Positions 23,772 through 32,712 of a stretch of 64,000 nt of DNA are shown in pieces. Made by a program: the position numbers and the translations under genes. Under the pieces are notes generated by a model that was not told where the DNA came from, did no database searches, and worked only from the letters and a program-made list of their open reading frames with translations. This stretch comes from Spirosoma taeanense (GTDB lineage Bacteria > Bacteroidota > Bacteroidia > Cytophagales > Spirosomataceae), in NCBI RefSeq assembly GCF_013127955.1, contig NZ_CP053435.1, positions 806,001 through 870,000 of the forward strand, read 5' to 3'. How positions within the stretch are numbered: position 1 is the stretch's first letter; every line of letters begins with the position of its first letter.

Positions 23772-26252
23772 ATGTTTGTAGTCAAACGCGATGGCCGCCG
23801 GGAGTCGGTCAAGTTCGATAAGATCACCGCCCGGATTGAGAAATTGTGCTACGGTCTTGACCCTGCTTACGTACAGCCCGTGGAGGTCGCCATGAAAGTC
23901 GTCAACGGCCTTTATGACGGCGTCAAAACCACCGAACTTGACAACTTAGCCGCCGAAACTGCGGCTTCGATGACCACCAAGCACCCGGACTACGCTATTC
24001 TTGCCGCCCGGATCGCCATCTCGAACCTGCACAAGGAAACCAACAAGTCCTTCTCGGGTACTATCAAGCAGCTTTACCATTACGAAGACCCGAAAACCGG
24101 CGAGAACGCATCGCTGATCTCGCGCGAGGTCTATGACGTAGTACGCCAGAATGCGGCCCTGCTCGATTCGACGATCATTTACGACCGTGACTACGGCTAT
24201 GATTACTTCGGGTACAAAACCCTTGAAAAATCGTATCTGCTGAAGATTGACGGCCGCATCGCCGAGCGCCCGCAGCATATGCTGATGCGCGTGGCGGTTG
24301 GTATTCACATGGACGACGTCGATTCGGCTATCGAGACATACAATCTGCTGTCGGAAAAGTGGTTTACGCACGCGACCCCGACCTTGTTCAACGCCGGTAC
24401 GCCTAAGCCGCAGATGTCGAGCTGCTTTCTGCTGACCATGAAGGACGACTCCATCGACGGAATCTACGACACGCTAAAGCAGACCGCTAAGATTTCGCAG
24501 TCGGCGGGGGGAATTGGCCTGAGCATTCACAACGTTCGGGCGACGGGTACCTATATCAAAGGTACCAACGGGACGTCGAACGGGATTGTACCCATGCTGC
24601 GCGTCTTTAATGACACGGCCCGGTACGTTGATCAGGGCGGGGGTAAGCGGAAAGGCTCGTTTGCGGTCTATCTGGAGCCCTGGCATGCCGATATTTTCGA
24701 ATTCCTGGACTTGAAAAAGAACTCAGGGAAAGAAGAAGTACGCGCTCGGGATCTGTTCTACGCACTCTGGACGCCCGATCTGTTCATGAAGCGGGTAGAA
24801 GACAACGACGTCTGGTCGCTGTTCTGCCCGCACGAGTGCCCCGGTCTGGCCGATTGTCATGGTGAAGAATTCGAAGCCCTTTATACGCGTTACGAACGCG
24901 AAGGTCGTGCCCGCCGGACGGTGAAGGCGCAGGAGCTGTGGTTCAAAATTCTGGAGTCGCAGACCGAGACTGGCACGCCGTACATGCTCTACAAGGACGC
25001 GGCTAACAAGAAGTCGAACCAGAAGAACCTCGGTACCATTAAGTCGTCGAACCTCTGCACCGAGATTATCGAGTACACCGCCCCCGACGAGGTGGCGGTC
25101 TGTAACCTCGCATCCATCGCTCTGCCGAAGTTCATTAAGCGGGATACCGATGGGGTGATGCGTTTCGATCACCAGAAGCTGTATGAGGTGACCAGAACCG
25201 CTACGCGCAACCTCAACAAGATTATCGACATCAACTATTACCCGGTTGAAGAGGCTCGTCGGAGTAACATGCGCCACCGGCCGATTGGTCTGGGGGTGCA
25301 GGGGCTGGCCGATGCGTTCATCATGCTGCGGATGCCGTTTGAATCGGACGAAGCGCGTCGCCTGAACGAAGATATCTTCGAGACGATCTATTTCGGTGCC
25401 ATGACGGCTTCGATGGAGCAGGCTAAGGAATACGGTCCTTACGAAACCTGGAAAGGGTCGCCTATTTCGCAGGGGATCTTCCAGTTCGATATGTGGGGCG
25501 TAAAGCCGAAGTCGGGCCGCTGGGATTGGGAAAGCCTGCGCAAAGAGGTTGTCGAACACGGTGTTCGCAACTCGCTGCTGCTGGCCCCGATGCCGACCGC
25601 TTCGACCTCGCAGATTCTGGGTAATAACGAATGCTTCGAGCCCTACACGAGCAACATCTATACCCGTCGCGTGCTGTCGGGTGAGTTCGTCGTAGTGAAC
25701 AAGCATCTGCTTAAAGATCTCGTGAAGCTGGGTCTGTGGAACGATGCGATGAAGAACAACCTGATTCTGGCCAACGGTTCGGTTCAGGCCATTCCGGGTA
25801 TCCCGCAGAACATTAAAGACCTCTACAAGACGGTCTGGGAGATCAAGCAGAAGCACATCATCGACATGGCCGCCGACCGGGGCGCGTATATCTGCCAGTC
25901 GCAGTCGCTGAACATTCACATTCAGGACTCGAACTTCGGCAAGCTGACGTCGATGCACTTCTACGCCTGGAAAGCGGGTCTGAAAACAGGTATGTACTAT
26001 CTCCGCACGAAGGCCGCTGCCGATGCCGTGAAATTTACGGTTGTTCAGCCGCAGGCCGAGCCGCAACTGGAGCCGGTCATGGCCGAAACCGCTCCCGTCG
26101 AGAAACCGCTCGATTACGTGCAGTATGCTAAAGACCACGCGACCAACGCCATGCCAACGCCCGTGCCGATGGTAACGGACCTGGAGCAGCAATATGCCGC
26201 CATGACCTGTTCGCTCGACGACCCGGAAGGCTGCGAGGCCTGCGGATCGTAA
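23772..26252 (+). CDS. nrdA: Ribonucleoside-diphosphate reductase, alpha subunit (class Ia)
   Basis: This 826-residue protein reduces ribonucleotides to deoxyribonucleotides in the cytoplasm together with a radical-carrying NrdB subunit. An ATP-cone regulatory domain occupies about 1-92. The active site keeps C218 (SSCFL), N427/C429/E431 (SNLCTEI) and C444 (AVCNLAS). The tyrosine pair for radical transfer is in TGMYYLRT. The tail ends with the redox pair C821/C824 (CEAC), which passes electrons from thioredoxin or glutaredoxin. [10 protein letters not shown] is the phosphate-binding loop. No nrdB lies next to it: a terminator follows directly and the next gene is convergent. This is less usual than an nrdAB operon. 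Confidence 0.96.
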   Translation: MFVVKRDGRRESVKFDKITARIEKLCYGLDPAYVQPVEVAMKVVNGLYDGVKTTELDNLAAETAASMTTKHPDYAILAARIAISNLHKETNKSFSGTIKQLYHYEDPKTGENASLISREVYDVVRQNAALLDSTIIYDRDYGYDYFGYKTLEKSYLLKIDGRIAERPQHMLMRVAVGIHMDDVDSAIETYNLLSEKWFTHATPTLFNAGTPKPQMSSCFLLTMKDDSIDGIYDTLKQTAKISQSAGGIGLSIHNVRATGTYIKGTNGTSNGIVPMLRVFNDTARYVDQGGGKRKGSFAVYLEPWHADIFEFLDLKKNSGKEEVRARDLFYALWTPDLFMKRVEDNDVWSLFCPHECPGLADCHGEEFEALYTRYEREGRARRTVKAQELWFKILESQTETGTPYMLYKDAANKKSNQKNLGTIKSSNLCTEIIEYTAPDEVAVCNLASIALPKFIKRDTDGVMRFDHQKLYEVTRTATRNLNKIIDINYYPVEEARRSNMRHRPIGLGVQGLADAFIMLRMPFESDEARRLNEDIFETIYFGAMTASMEQAKEYGPYETWKGSPISQGIFQFDMWGVKPKSGRWDWESLRKEVVEHGVRNSLLLAPMPTASTSQILGNNECFEPYTSNIYTRRVLSGEFVVVNKHLLKDLVKLGLWNDAMKNNLILANGSVQAIPGIPQNIKDLYKTVWEIKQKHIIDMAADRGAYICQSQSLNIHIQDSNFGKLTSMHFYAWKAGLKTGMYYLRTKAAADAVKFTVVQPQAEPQLEPVMAETAPVEKPLDYVQYAKDHATNAMPTPVPMVTDLEQQYAAMTCSLDDPEGCEACGS

Positions 26253-26269
26253 CGAACTCGCTAGCTTCC

Positions 26270-26313
26270 TAACAGCAGAAAAGCCCTGATCGATCAGGGC
26301 TTTTCTGCTGTTA
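26270..26313. terminator. Perfect 44-base palindromic bidirectional terminator
   Basis: The left half starts TAACAGCAGAAAAGCCCTGA (26270-26289) and the right half (26292-26313) is its exact mirror complement, with no mismatch over 44 bases. A-rich and T-rich parts inside the arms give run-off sequences both ways. It lies between nrdA and the convergent gene ending at 26334. Confidence 0.88.
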
Positions 26314-26333
26314 AGGCAAAACCAGTCAGGAGT

Positions 26334-27761
26334 TTATTGAGCGCCCCTGGCAATGGCCCGGTCGTAATCCCGGTTGAGGCTCTCCAGAAATTTACCCGTG
26401 ACCCAGCTGATATCTGAATCGCGGATGAACACAAACCGTTTGGGGATAGACGTGTTCGAATAAGCGCGGAAGATAGAGTCCAGCAGCAGGGCTCCGGCAA
26501 TGATCTGCTTTTCGTTGAACTGGCTCTGCACGTTATTCATATCAGTCTCTGCTTTCTGGCGCACAACCGGGTCCGTCAGATTGGTTAGGTCCGGGTGAAT
26601 CAGACTTTGGTAGTCGGTCAGGGCCAGACGGGCGAAGCGTTCTACGTCGCCGGCCGTCAGGGGAACTGCGGTCTTGTCGGCCTTGTCGGGATGCAGATAG
26701 GCCGCTACGGCCCAGGCAATGCCGCCACCCAGGGCGACCGTCTTGCGCTGATGCAAACCGGGGCTGGCCGTGTTGAACTCAACGTTGACCATCGTGTCTG
26801 AAACGGCCTTGATAACCCGCTGCGCTTCCTGTTTGTACGCATTGATGTCCAGCGAGCGGTTGTTGTCAATCAGGTTCGCCAGCGATTTAGTACCGTATGG
26901 AAAGCTAATCGGGCGGAACCGCCGGTTGGCGTCGAAATATCCGCCTTTGGTGTTACCACTGCCAACGTCAATGCAGGATGAGCTTAGCCAGAACTTACGC
27001 GGAATAGCGCCAACCATAAACAGTTCGGCCTCCCGGGCCGCGGTCATTGTTGTATCAATGAACAAAGTCGCGTTACTATAAGTACCGCTGGTTACCAGGT
27101 TCGCCAGCTGATCGTAAAGCTTCTTTTTCCTGTCCGGCGTTTTATTAAAGGTTTCATTAACACCACTGCTGAAGGCGATGTATGTACGTTCGGCGGGAAT
27201 GTTGTAACGCCGAATCGAATCCATATATACTTTCATAATGTCCCGGCCCGCCTGAAACGACTGCGCCGTGCCGGAGATGAGGGTTACGTTGGGAGCCGTA
27301 GGCTTTAATTTAATGTCTTTCTCGTAGAAGCCGTTTTCAAACTTGGTTCGGAAAATAGCCAGTTTCACACCCGACGAGCCAATGTCAATTCCCGCATACA
27401 AATCTTTGCCGGATGTTTCACCAATAAGCTGCTGCATAGCTGCTTCGCTGGCGCCGTAATTCAGCTTCTGGTAGAGAATAAGCGCTTTCTGGTAATAGCG
27501 TACTGCATCCTGGGTGTTTTCCTGCTCACTGTAGGCGTAGCCCAGATTTTCATAGGCAACGGCTTCCATATAGGGGTCTTTTGATTGAACTGCCGGTAAA
27601 GCCCGCAAAAGCAAATCAATGGCCTGCTGCGGGCGATCAACCATGCGGAGCGTATTACCCAGCTTAATAAAATGCATGGCTTCTACAGCCGTGCGGGCGT
27701 TTTGCGACAGACCCGGGAGTGAACATCCAACGAACAAAATAAAAAATAGAATACCTTTCAT
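26334..27761 (-). CDS. Exported TPR protein with Ppx/GppA-like (ASKHA) domain
   Basis: This 475-residue protein begins with a type I signal peptide (cleavage near GLSQ-NA). Two or three TPR units follow (about 25-105: YENLGYAYSEQENTQDAVRYYQKALILYQ). From about 120 it has an actin/Hsp70/exopolyphosphatase fold: GIDIGSSGVKLAIF is the phosphate-1 loop, CIDVGSGNTKGGYF the phosphate-2 loop, and TVALGGGIAWAVAAY an adenosine-type loop. ASKHA proteins normally bind ATP or act on polyphosphate or pppGpp in the cytoplasm. A signal peptide is unexpected, so a polyphosphatase-like or structural role in the periplasm is possible. The gene stands alone and ends at the palindromic terminator. Confidence 0.72.
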   Translation of the reverse strand: MKGILFFILFVGCSLPGLSQNARTAVEAMHFIKLGNTLRMVDRPQQAIDLLLRALPAVQSKDPYMEAVAYENLGYAYSEQENTQDAVRYYQKALILYQKLNYGASEAAMQQLIGETSGKDLYAGIDIGSSGVKLAIFRTKFENGFYEKDIKLKPTAPNVTLISGTAQSFQAGRDIMKVYMDSIRRYNIPAERTYIAFSSGVNETFNKTPDRKKKLYDQLANLVTSGTYSNATLFIDTTMTAAREAELFMVGAIPRKFWLSSSCIDVGSGNTKGGYFDANRRFRPISFPYGTKSLANLIDNNRSLDINAYKQEAQRVIKAVSDTMVNVEFNTASPGLHQRKTVALGGGIAWAVAAYLHPDKADKTAVPLTAGDVERFARLALTDYQSLIHPDLTNLTDPVVRQKAETDMNNVQSQFNEKQIIAGALLLDSIFRAYSNTSIPKRFVFIRDSDISWVTGKFLESLNRDYDRAIARGAQ

Positions 27762-28316
27762 AATAGAGAGAACTAGTATACAAACGCACTTGAATCCAGT
27801 ACAATAGAATGCGAATTGATCACTAAGTCAACGTTGATCGCTTCATACGAACTGGATAGTTTGTAGTCAAGAAGTAGTATTTAGTAAAAGGCACTGACAC
27901 CCGAATGATAACTGCTCAGATTATCAGATGCATTCCGGGCTATTCCAGGCCGTCAGGCGGCAGAAGGCGATCCCTGGCGGATAATAAGGAAAGCCGGTCA
28001 GGCGCTGAGATTTTTGATTGCTTTCGGAGGATAATAACTTTCTGAATCCTATGAACTGAAATTAGTTTGTTGGCTAACGTAAAGAATTTATAAACAGTTT
28101 ATTGACTCGCCAACTACTGAACCACGACGATCTGCATTCATGAGAAGAGAATATTATCTGTAGAAACCAACTTATTTCCGATAGATACGGTTGTATAACC
28201 AGAGGCTTCCTTAAGTCTGTACGGATTGGCAGACCGTCCTATCTCATCGCTCCCTCTCAGGAACATATCCTCCCGGCGAACGCGCGCTCAGTTATCTCAC
28301 TTAATTTTAACATTGA
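27762..28316. other. Intergenic region before the cold-shock-domain gene
   Basis: About 550 bases without a convincing gene separate two divergent genes. A 10-base palindrome TCAACGTTGA is at 27828-27837. TACGGTTG at 28186-28193 is a one-mismatch -7 candidate. The length would allow a long leader for the cold-shock gene, as in many csp genes, but no known leader structure was recognised. Confidence 0.4.
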
Positions 28317-28760
28317 ATGGAGACATTTAAGAAAAAAGAGAAAGAAAAAGCAAGACAAAAGAAGAGAAAAGACAAAGAAGAAAAACGAGACGAACGCCGG
28401 GCAAATACCCAGAAGGGTCAGCCATTTGCTGAGATGCTGGCCTACGTGGATGAAAACGGCAACATTAGCTCGACACCACCGGACCCGAGACGGAAAACTA
28501 GTATTGATGTCGATACTATTCAGATTGGTGTGGCCCGGCAGGAAGATATGGAACCGCAGGATACCGTCCGACAGGGTATTGTGACGTTCTTTAACTCGGC
28601 AAAAGGATACGGGTTTATCCGGGATCTACAGAGCCAGGAAAGTATTTTCGTACACATGAACGGCCTGGTCGATGCGATCAACGAACAGGATAAGGTAAGT
28701 TTTGAAATTACAATGACTCCCAAAGGTGCCAATGCGGTCGGGGTCAGGAAAAACGCGTAG
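28317..28760 (+). CDS. Cold-shock-domain protein with charged N-terminal extension
   Basis: This 147-residue protein has a very lysine- and arginine-rich start (KKKEKEKARQKKRKDKEEKR) that is probably disordered or helical and nucleic-acid binding. The C-terminal part (about 82-147) is a cold-shock domain: GIVTFFNSAKGYGFIRD contains RNP1 (KGYGFI) and SIFVHM is RNP2. Single-domain Csp proteins are about 65-70 residues, so the extension doubles the size. It probably binds single-stranded RNA or DNA as a chaperone. A small basic protein gene follows 100 bases later. Confidence 0.88.
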   Translation: METFKKKEKEKARQKKRKDKEEKRDERRANTQKGQPFAEMLAYVDENGNISSTPPDPRRKTSIDVDTIQIGVARQEDMEPQDTVRQGIVTFFNSAKGYGFIRDLQSQESIFVHMNGLVDAINEQDKVSFEITMTPKGANAVGVRKNA

Positions 28761-28860
28761 GCGTTCCCGATTTGCTTGACGGGTAGATACCAGCCTGTAG
28801 AGCCTTGTTTCTAGGAACGATACCACGCGGGTATCCTTCATCACTCTGATCATCTGCATT

Positions 28861-29052
28861 ATGGCAAAGCCAGCATACACCTCCATTCCGCCTACTACCG
28901 ACCATGTTTATTGGATGCTAAAATCCTCGGATGGCAAAACCAGTATTTACGTGCCTCGGGACAGAGAGCTGGATCGGCAGTTAAAGATTAAGTTTCAGGC
29001 CGAAGTAGCTGCCCGAACGTCACCGAAACGCCGACGAACCAGCGGAAGCTGA
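28861..29052 (+). CDS. Small basic hypothetical protein
   Basis: This 63-residue reading frame encodes a protein with a basic tail (TSPKRRRTSGS) and a middle part DHVYWMLKSSDGKTSIYVPRDRELDRQLK. It follows the cold-shock gene in the same direction and ends 16 bases before a good terminator, which supports expression. No family was recognised. Chance cannot be excluded at this length. Confidence 0.45.
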   Translation: MAKPAYTSIPPTTDHVYWMLKSSDGKTSIYVPRDRELDRQLKIKFQAEVAARTSPKRRRTSGS

Positions 29053-29068
29053 TAACGGAGTATCCGAC

Positions 29069-29098
29069 AACCTGGCCTCAACCGCCAGGTTTTATTTT
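29069..29098 (+). terminator. Terminator after the cold-shock / small protein unit
   Basis: AACCTGGC (29069-29076) pairs with GCCAGGTT (29084-29091) across a seven-base loop, and TTTATTTT follows. It is a good rho-independent terminator. Confidence 0.75.
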
Positions 29099-29231
29099 AT
29101 AAACTCCCGGTGCTCGTCTTCGGCGGGTTCTGGGTAGTCGAGCCTAAGGTCAGATGCTGTCGATGCGGCATTGACATTCCAGGTTTTGCTTACCAGGGAT
29201 TTTAAGGTTTTGATTTACCCGGGGGTGCCAA

Positions 29232-29256
29232 ATCGTCCATTGATTTCTTGGACGAT
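29232..29256. repeat. Eight-base inverted repeat left of the insertion sequence
   Basis: ATCGTCCA (29232-29239) and TGGACGAT (29249-29256) flank nine bases. It lies inside the interrupted reading frame left of the IS, so it may only be a chance or coding feature. Confidence 0.25.
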
Positions 29257-29285
29257 ACGATTATGATAGCCATTCCGACTATCAG

Positions 29286-29288
29286 TAA
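29286..29288. repeat. IS target-site duplication, left copy
   Basis: TAA here directly precedes the left terminal repeat and is repeated at 30150-30152 after the right one. A TNA duplication is the habit of the IS1031 group of the IS5 family. Confidence 0.7.
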
Positions 29289-30149
29289 GAATGTGTTTGG
29301 GAATTATCTTTTGCCATTCAAATGATCCGTTGCAATATAATCTGAATGTTGGCTAAGTACAGCCAGCAAACCGAAGATGATATCGTGTATTCATAATCTT
29401 TGACAATCCTTCGAAAGTGATTCGTCCAAGCAATGGTCCGTTCCACTACCCACCGTTTGGCTACGGGTACAAAGCCCAGAGTTGATTCAGGACGAGACGC
29501 TTTTTCAAAATCAAGGCTCCATCTAGCCAACTCTTGAGCGAAGACGCCATTATAAGATTGATCACCGTAGACTTTCTCCAAACGCTCTCCAACTAGCCAT
29601 AGTAAGTCACTGACCATCGATACGGCTGAAGGGCCATCCGCTTGATTAGCAGAATGGACATCTGCTAGCCATAGACGCCCTTGGGTGTCAACGATGAGTT
29701 GCCTTTTTCGGCCATTCACTCGTTTATTCGCGTCGAGACCTCGGTTCTCCCAAATCATCGGAGCCAACTTAACACTTTGTGAATCAATACATACTGCAGA
29801 TGGATATGCTTCTTTACCGACCCGCTTACGGTCAAGTTGATTTAAGGCCAGATTGATTCGACCAAAAGTACCATCCTGTTTCCAACGTCTAAAATAGTAA
29901 TAGACGGTTTGCCAATTAGGCCACTCGGTAGGCAGATTGCGCCATTGGCATCCTGTGCGTAGCAGCCACAAAATACTGTTAACAATCTGTCGCAAATCAT
30001 GAGTCCGCTGACGATCAAGTGGTAAAAAAGGAGAAATTGCATCCCACTGGGCGTCGGTCAGTGGCTTCCACTGTTTGGTCATTGCTTTGCATCTTGGTCG
30101 ATACAAAAATGACTCGACGCTCAGCCTTTAACAATTCCCAAACAGCTTC
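29289..30149. mobile_element. Complete IS5-family (IS1031-group-like) insertion sequence
   Basis: The 861-base element has terminal inverted repeats: left GAATGTGTTTGGGAATT (29289-29305) and right, read inward, GAAGCTGTTTGGGAATT (30149-30133), 15 of 17 bases alike. It is flanked by a TAA duplication and carries one transposase gene on the minus strand. Length, repeats and duplication all fit the IS1031 group. Removing the element and one TAA joins two flanks into an open 38-codon stretch, so it may have split a small or already decayed gene. Confidence 0.85.
29318..30082 (-). CDS. IS5-family DDE transposase
   Basis: This 254-residue protein cuts and joins DNA at the element ends. It has the N-terminal domain LTDAQWDAISPFLP and GCQWRNLPTEWPNWQTVYYYFRRW typical of the family. 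The catalytic triad is D100 (CIDSQS), D174 (VYGDQSY) and E214 (WVVERTIAW). The ATG at 30082 is preferred over an in-frame TTG at 30106. The frame is intact, with no frameshift, so the element may still be active. Confidence 0.92.
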   Translation of the reverse strand: MTKQWKPLTDAQWDAISPFLPLDRQRTHDLRQIVNSILWLLRTGCQWRNLPTEWPNWQTVYYYFRRWKQDGTFGRINLALNQLDRKRVGKEAYPSAVCIDSQSVKLAPMIWENRGLDANKRVNGRKRQLIVDTQGRLWLADVHSANQADGPSAVSMVSDLLWLVGERLEKVYGDQSYNGVFAQELARWSLDFEKASRPESTLGFVPVAKRWVVERTIAWTNHFRRIVKDYEYTISSSVCWLYLANIQIILQRII

Positions 30150-30152
30150 TAA
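30150..30152. repeat. IS target-site duplication, right copy
   Basis: TAA directly after the right terminal repeat matches the left copy at 29286-29288. Confidence 0.7.
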
Positions 30153-30272
30153 AGACAAACAATTTCATAGACGCAACTCTGATTAGAATTTCCCCAATAC
30201 GGTGAAACCCTAACTGAATTTGCGTGGATACGTAAAGAGCTTATTCGTTCCGGCAAGGTTGACCGTTGGGTA

Positions 30273-31325
30273 TCAATCTGGCTTTCGGGCCCGGATCAGG
30301 CCGTAATCCATCTGGGTCGGGAAGGCGTCCTGGGTTGGTTCCAGACCTGCCTGCGTGAACCAGCTTCGGTATTCGGCCCGGCTGTAGCACCGGCCTTTAG
30401 TGTTCCAGAAGAGTTGTGCCGAATAGTCCGTAACGGCCAGTGGACCGTCGAGCGTATCGTTGAGGAAGGCGTCGTGTACCCAGAGTTCGCCACCGGGGTG
30501 CAGGGCTGCGGCAAAGTGATGGGCCAGTTGCTGGCAGGTTGGGGTGGGCCAGTCGTGAAAGAGGCTGGCCGCCAGAAGCAGATCCGTCTGGGGCAGCTCG
30601 TCGGTCAGCATATCGCCCGGCAGGAACGTCACCCGACCTTTAATGGTTTCGGCTCCCGGCCGACCACTCTGGACAAACTCATCCAGCAGTTCGGCCGCTA
30701 TGGTCAGTACGGCTGGCCGATCCAGAATGGTGGCCGTCGATTCTGGGTTGACCAGCAGCCATTCGTAAGTATAATAACCCGTGCCGCCCGCTACGTCCAG
30801 CAGGTGCCCTTGGCGCGTTGAAAGATTAGCCGCTACGAGGGGAGACAGATGGCGGGCGCGTCCGGCCAAGCCCAGCGTCAGGGTACGGGCCAGACCGGGG
30901 TCGTCCATAGGAGAGGGTCCTTCGCCTTCTTTGACGAACGAAATGCCCTGGGTAGTATCCAGCGGGCCGTCGTTCTTTAACCGCACAGCCATCTCCAGCG
31001 CCCCCGGATCGCTTTGCTCCAGACCTGTATAGCCCGTGAGGTTCGGCGTCTGGCCATGAATCAGGAAACGTCCCAGTTCAGTGATGAACAAACGCTCAGA
31101 CTCATCATGGGCAAGTAAGCCCATGGCGCAGAGCGCCGGAAACAACACCATTGCCGGGCGCTCGCTCAACTGGAGTCGGCTTCGTAGCTCGGCCAGGGAA
31201 AGCGGTTCGATCCGTAACGTTTCAAAGACGCGCAGGTGATGAACAGCGGCAATTAACAAACGGGAGCCAAACATAGCCCGCAAATGACGTGTGATTGGCG
31301 CGGGGTCGGGTTGAGTGACAGGCAC
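30273..31325 (-). CDS. SAM-dependent O-methyltransferase-like protein
   Basis: This protein of about 350 residues has an N-terminal winged-helix dimerisation domain (SRLLIAAVHHLRVFETLRIEPLSLAELRSRL) as in plant-type and acetylserotonin O-methyltransferases. The C-terminal Rossmann domain has SAM motif I LLDVAGGTGYYT, LFHDWPTPTCQQL and VHDAFL. The GTG at 31325 is preferred, lying 43 bases after the oxidase stop. An ATG at 31424 would give 383 residues but overlaps the oxidase gene by 56 bases and adds a tail with no family resemblance. The substrate is unknown. The gene probably shares a transcript with the alditol oxidase. Confidence 0.75.
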   Translation of the reverse strand: MPVTQPDPAPITRHLRAMFGSRLLIAAVHHLRVFETLRIEPLSLAELRSRLQLSERPAMVLFPALCAMGLLAHDESERLFITELGRFLIHGQTPNLTGYTGLEQSDPGALEMAVRLKNDGPLDTTQGISFVKEGEGPSPMDDPGLARTLTLGLAGRARHLSPLVAANLSTRQGHLLDVAGGTGYYTYEWLLVNPESTATILDRPAVLTIAAELLDEFVQSGRPGAETIKGRVTFLPGDMLTDELPQTDLLLAASLFHDWPTPTCQQLAHHFAAALHPGGELWVHDAFLNDTLDGPLAVTDYSAQLFWNTKGRCYSRAEYRSWFTQAGLEPTQDAFPTQMDYGLIRARKPD

Positions 31326-31368
31326 TATCGGATTAGTTTTGTGGCCAGGGCGATTATACGGCCAGATC

Positions 31369-32712
31369 TTAGCTATACAGGTTTGTTTGCAGGAAGTCGT
31401 TGCGAAACTTGCCCTGCGGGTCATATTGCTTAACCAGTTGCTTGAAGTCGGTGAGCTTCTCGTAGCGCGACTGGAGCAGCGATGGCGACATCGTAAATAA
31501 TTTACCCCAGTGGGGCCGAAACTTGAACGGGGCCAGCTCTTTCTCGATCAGGGGTAACACCTGCCGGACGGCGGGCCAGTCCTGTTTCCACGTAAAGTGA
31601 ATGGCCAGGCTGGGCTGCTTGTAGCAGGTGCTCATCCAGAGGTTATCAGCATCAATGGTACGTAATTCAGAAATCAGCAGGTGCGGGCTTATCTGGTCGC
31701 GCAGACGCTCTACGGCCAGAATGGCCTCCACCGCGTTCTGGCGGGGAACGAAGTATTCTGACTGCAATTCTTTGCCGCTGCTGGGCGTAAAACCCATCCG
31801 AAAGTGCGGCAGACGCTCATACCAGGGACCGGGTACGCCCATCTGCTCCGTGCAGTTTTCGGCCGATAGTTCGGCTATGGGGTGGAGATTGCGGGTGGCG
31901 AGTCTGGCTCCGTAAAACTCGGGTTTAGCGGTCAGCGTGACGCCTTTGGCAACTCGGCGTTTGATCCAGACTTCATTGACGCGGTTTTTCTGCCAGTCGG
32001 TGAACAGGCTGACACTGTACCCGCTCGACATAATAGCCTCAAAATTGTCTTTTAACTGTGCTATCGGCAGGTTCTCGTAGACATCCTGTCGCATCCGGAA
32101 GGTGGGCTGAACGTCGAGCGTAACGTGCGTGATTACGCCCAGGGCGCCCAGATTAACCACCGCGCCCCGGAAGGTCTCGCCGTCTTTTTCGCGGGACAGT
32201 TTGACCACGTCGCCGTTTGCCGTGACGATTTCCAGTGCCGACACGGAGGTGGCCAGGTTACCGTTACGCACCCCCGAGCCGTGCGTTGCCGTGGCGCAGG
32301 CCCCGGCAATAGAGATATGGGGTAGTGAAGCCAGATTGTGCAGGGCAAACCCTTTGCTTTCTAGATATGGGCACAACTGCCCGTAACTCATGCCCGCGTC
32401 GACGGTGACGGTGCGCGCGTTTGTATCCAGCGCCACAACCTGATCCATTGGCCTGACCGAGATAAAATTGTGGGGGCTGTCGGCTATGCTGTTGAAGCAG
32501 TGTCGCGTACCGAGCACTTTCAGTTTACTGTATTTCTTAACAATCTCCTGAACCTGCCCGGTTGATTTGGCCGGATAAAGTTTATCCGTACTGTATTCAT
32601 AGTTACCGGCCCAGTTTTTCAGTTTATCGTCAGCAAGCCAATCGGTCAGGGGAGAAAATACAGGCGCTGTCATTAAGGCAGAAGATAGTTTGATAAATGT
32701 TCGCTTTTTCAT
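31369..32712 (-). CDS. FAD-linked alditol oxidase (AldO-like)
   Basis: This 447-residue enzyme closely resembles Streptomyces alditol oxidase, which oxidises xylitol, sorbitol and related polyols and makes hydrogen peroxide. Matching blocks are NWAGN, VLGTRHCFNSIAD with H71 as the covalent flavin site, SLPHISIAGACATATHGSG, YSVSLFTDW, NCTEQMGVPGPWYERLPHFR, ISELRTIDAD (E-x-R substrate pair) and RPHWGKLFT (catalytic lysine). The N terminus MKKRTFIKLSS is Tat-like with KR in place of RR, as is common in Bacteroidota, so export with FAD already bound is likely. D-arabinono-lactone or gulonolactone oxidase activity is a less likely alternative. Confidence 0.88.
   Translation of the reverse strand: MKKRTFIKLSSALMTAPVFSPLTDWLADDKLKNWAGNYEYSTDKLYPAKSTGQVQEIVKKYSKLKVLGTRHCFNSIADSPHNFISVRPMDQVVALDTNARTVTVDAGMSYGQLCPYLESKGFALHNLASLPHISIAGACATATHGSGVRNGNLATSVSALEIVTANGDVVKLSREKDGETFRGAVVNLGALGVITHVTLDVQPTFRMRQDVYENLPIAQLKDNFEAIMSSGYSVSLFTDWQKNRVNEVWIKRRVAKGVTLTAKPEFYGARLATRNLHPIAELSAENCTEQMGVPGPWYERLPHFRMGFTPSSGKELQSEYFVPRQNAVEAILAVERLRDQISPHLLISELRTIDADNLWMSTCYKQPSLAIHFTWKQDWPAVRQVLPLIEKELAPFKFRPHWGKLFTMSPSLLQSRYEKLTDFKQLVKQYDPQGKFRNDFLQTNLYS

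Noticed and set aside
24723-26192. A 489-codon open frame antisense to nrdA
   Set aside because: It lies fully inside the well-supported nrdA gene, has no recognisable domain, and is the kind of antisense frame that codon bias creates.
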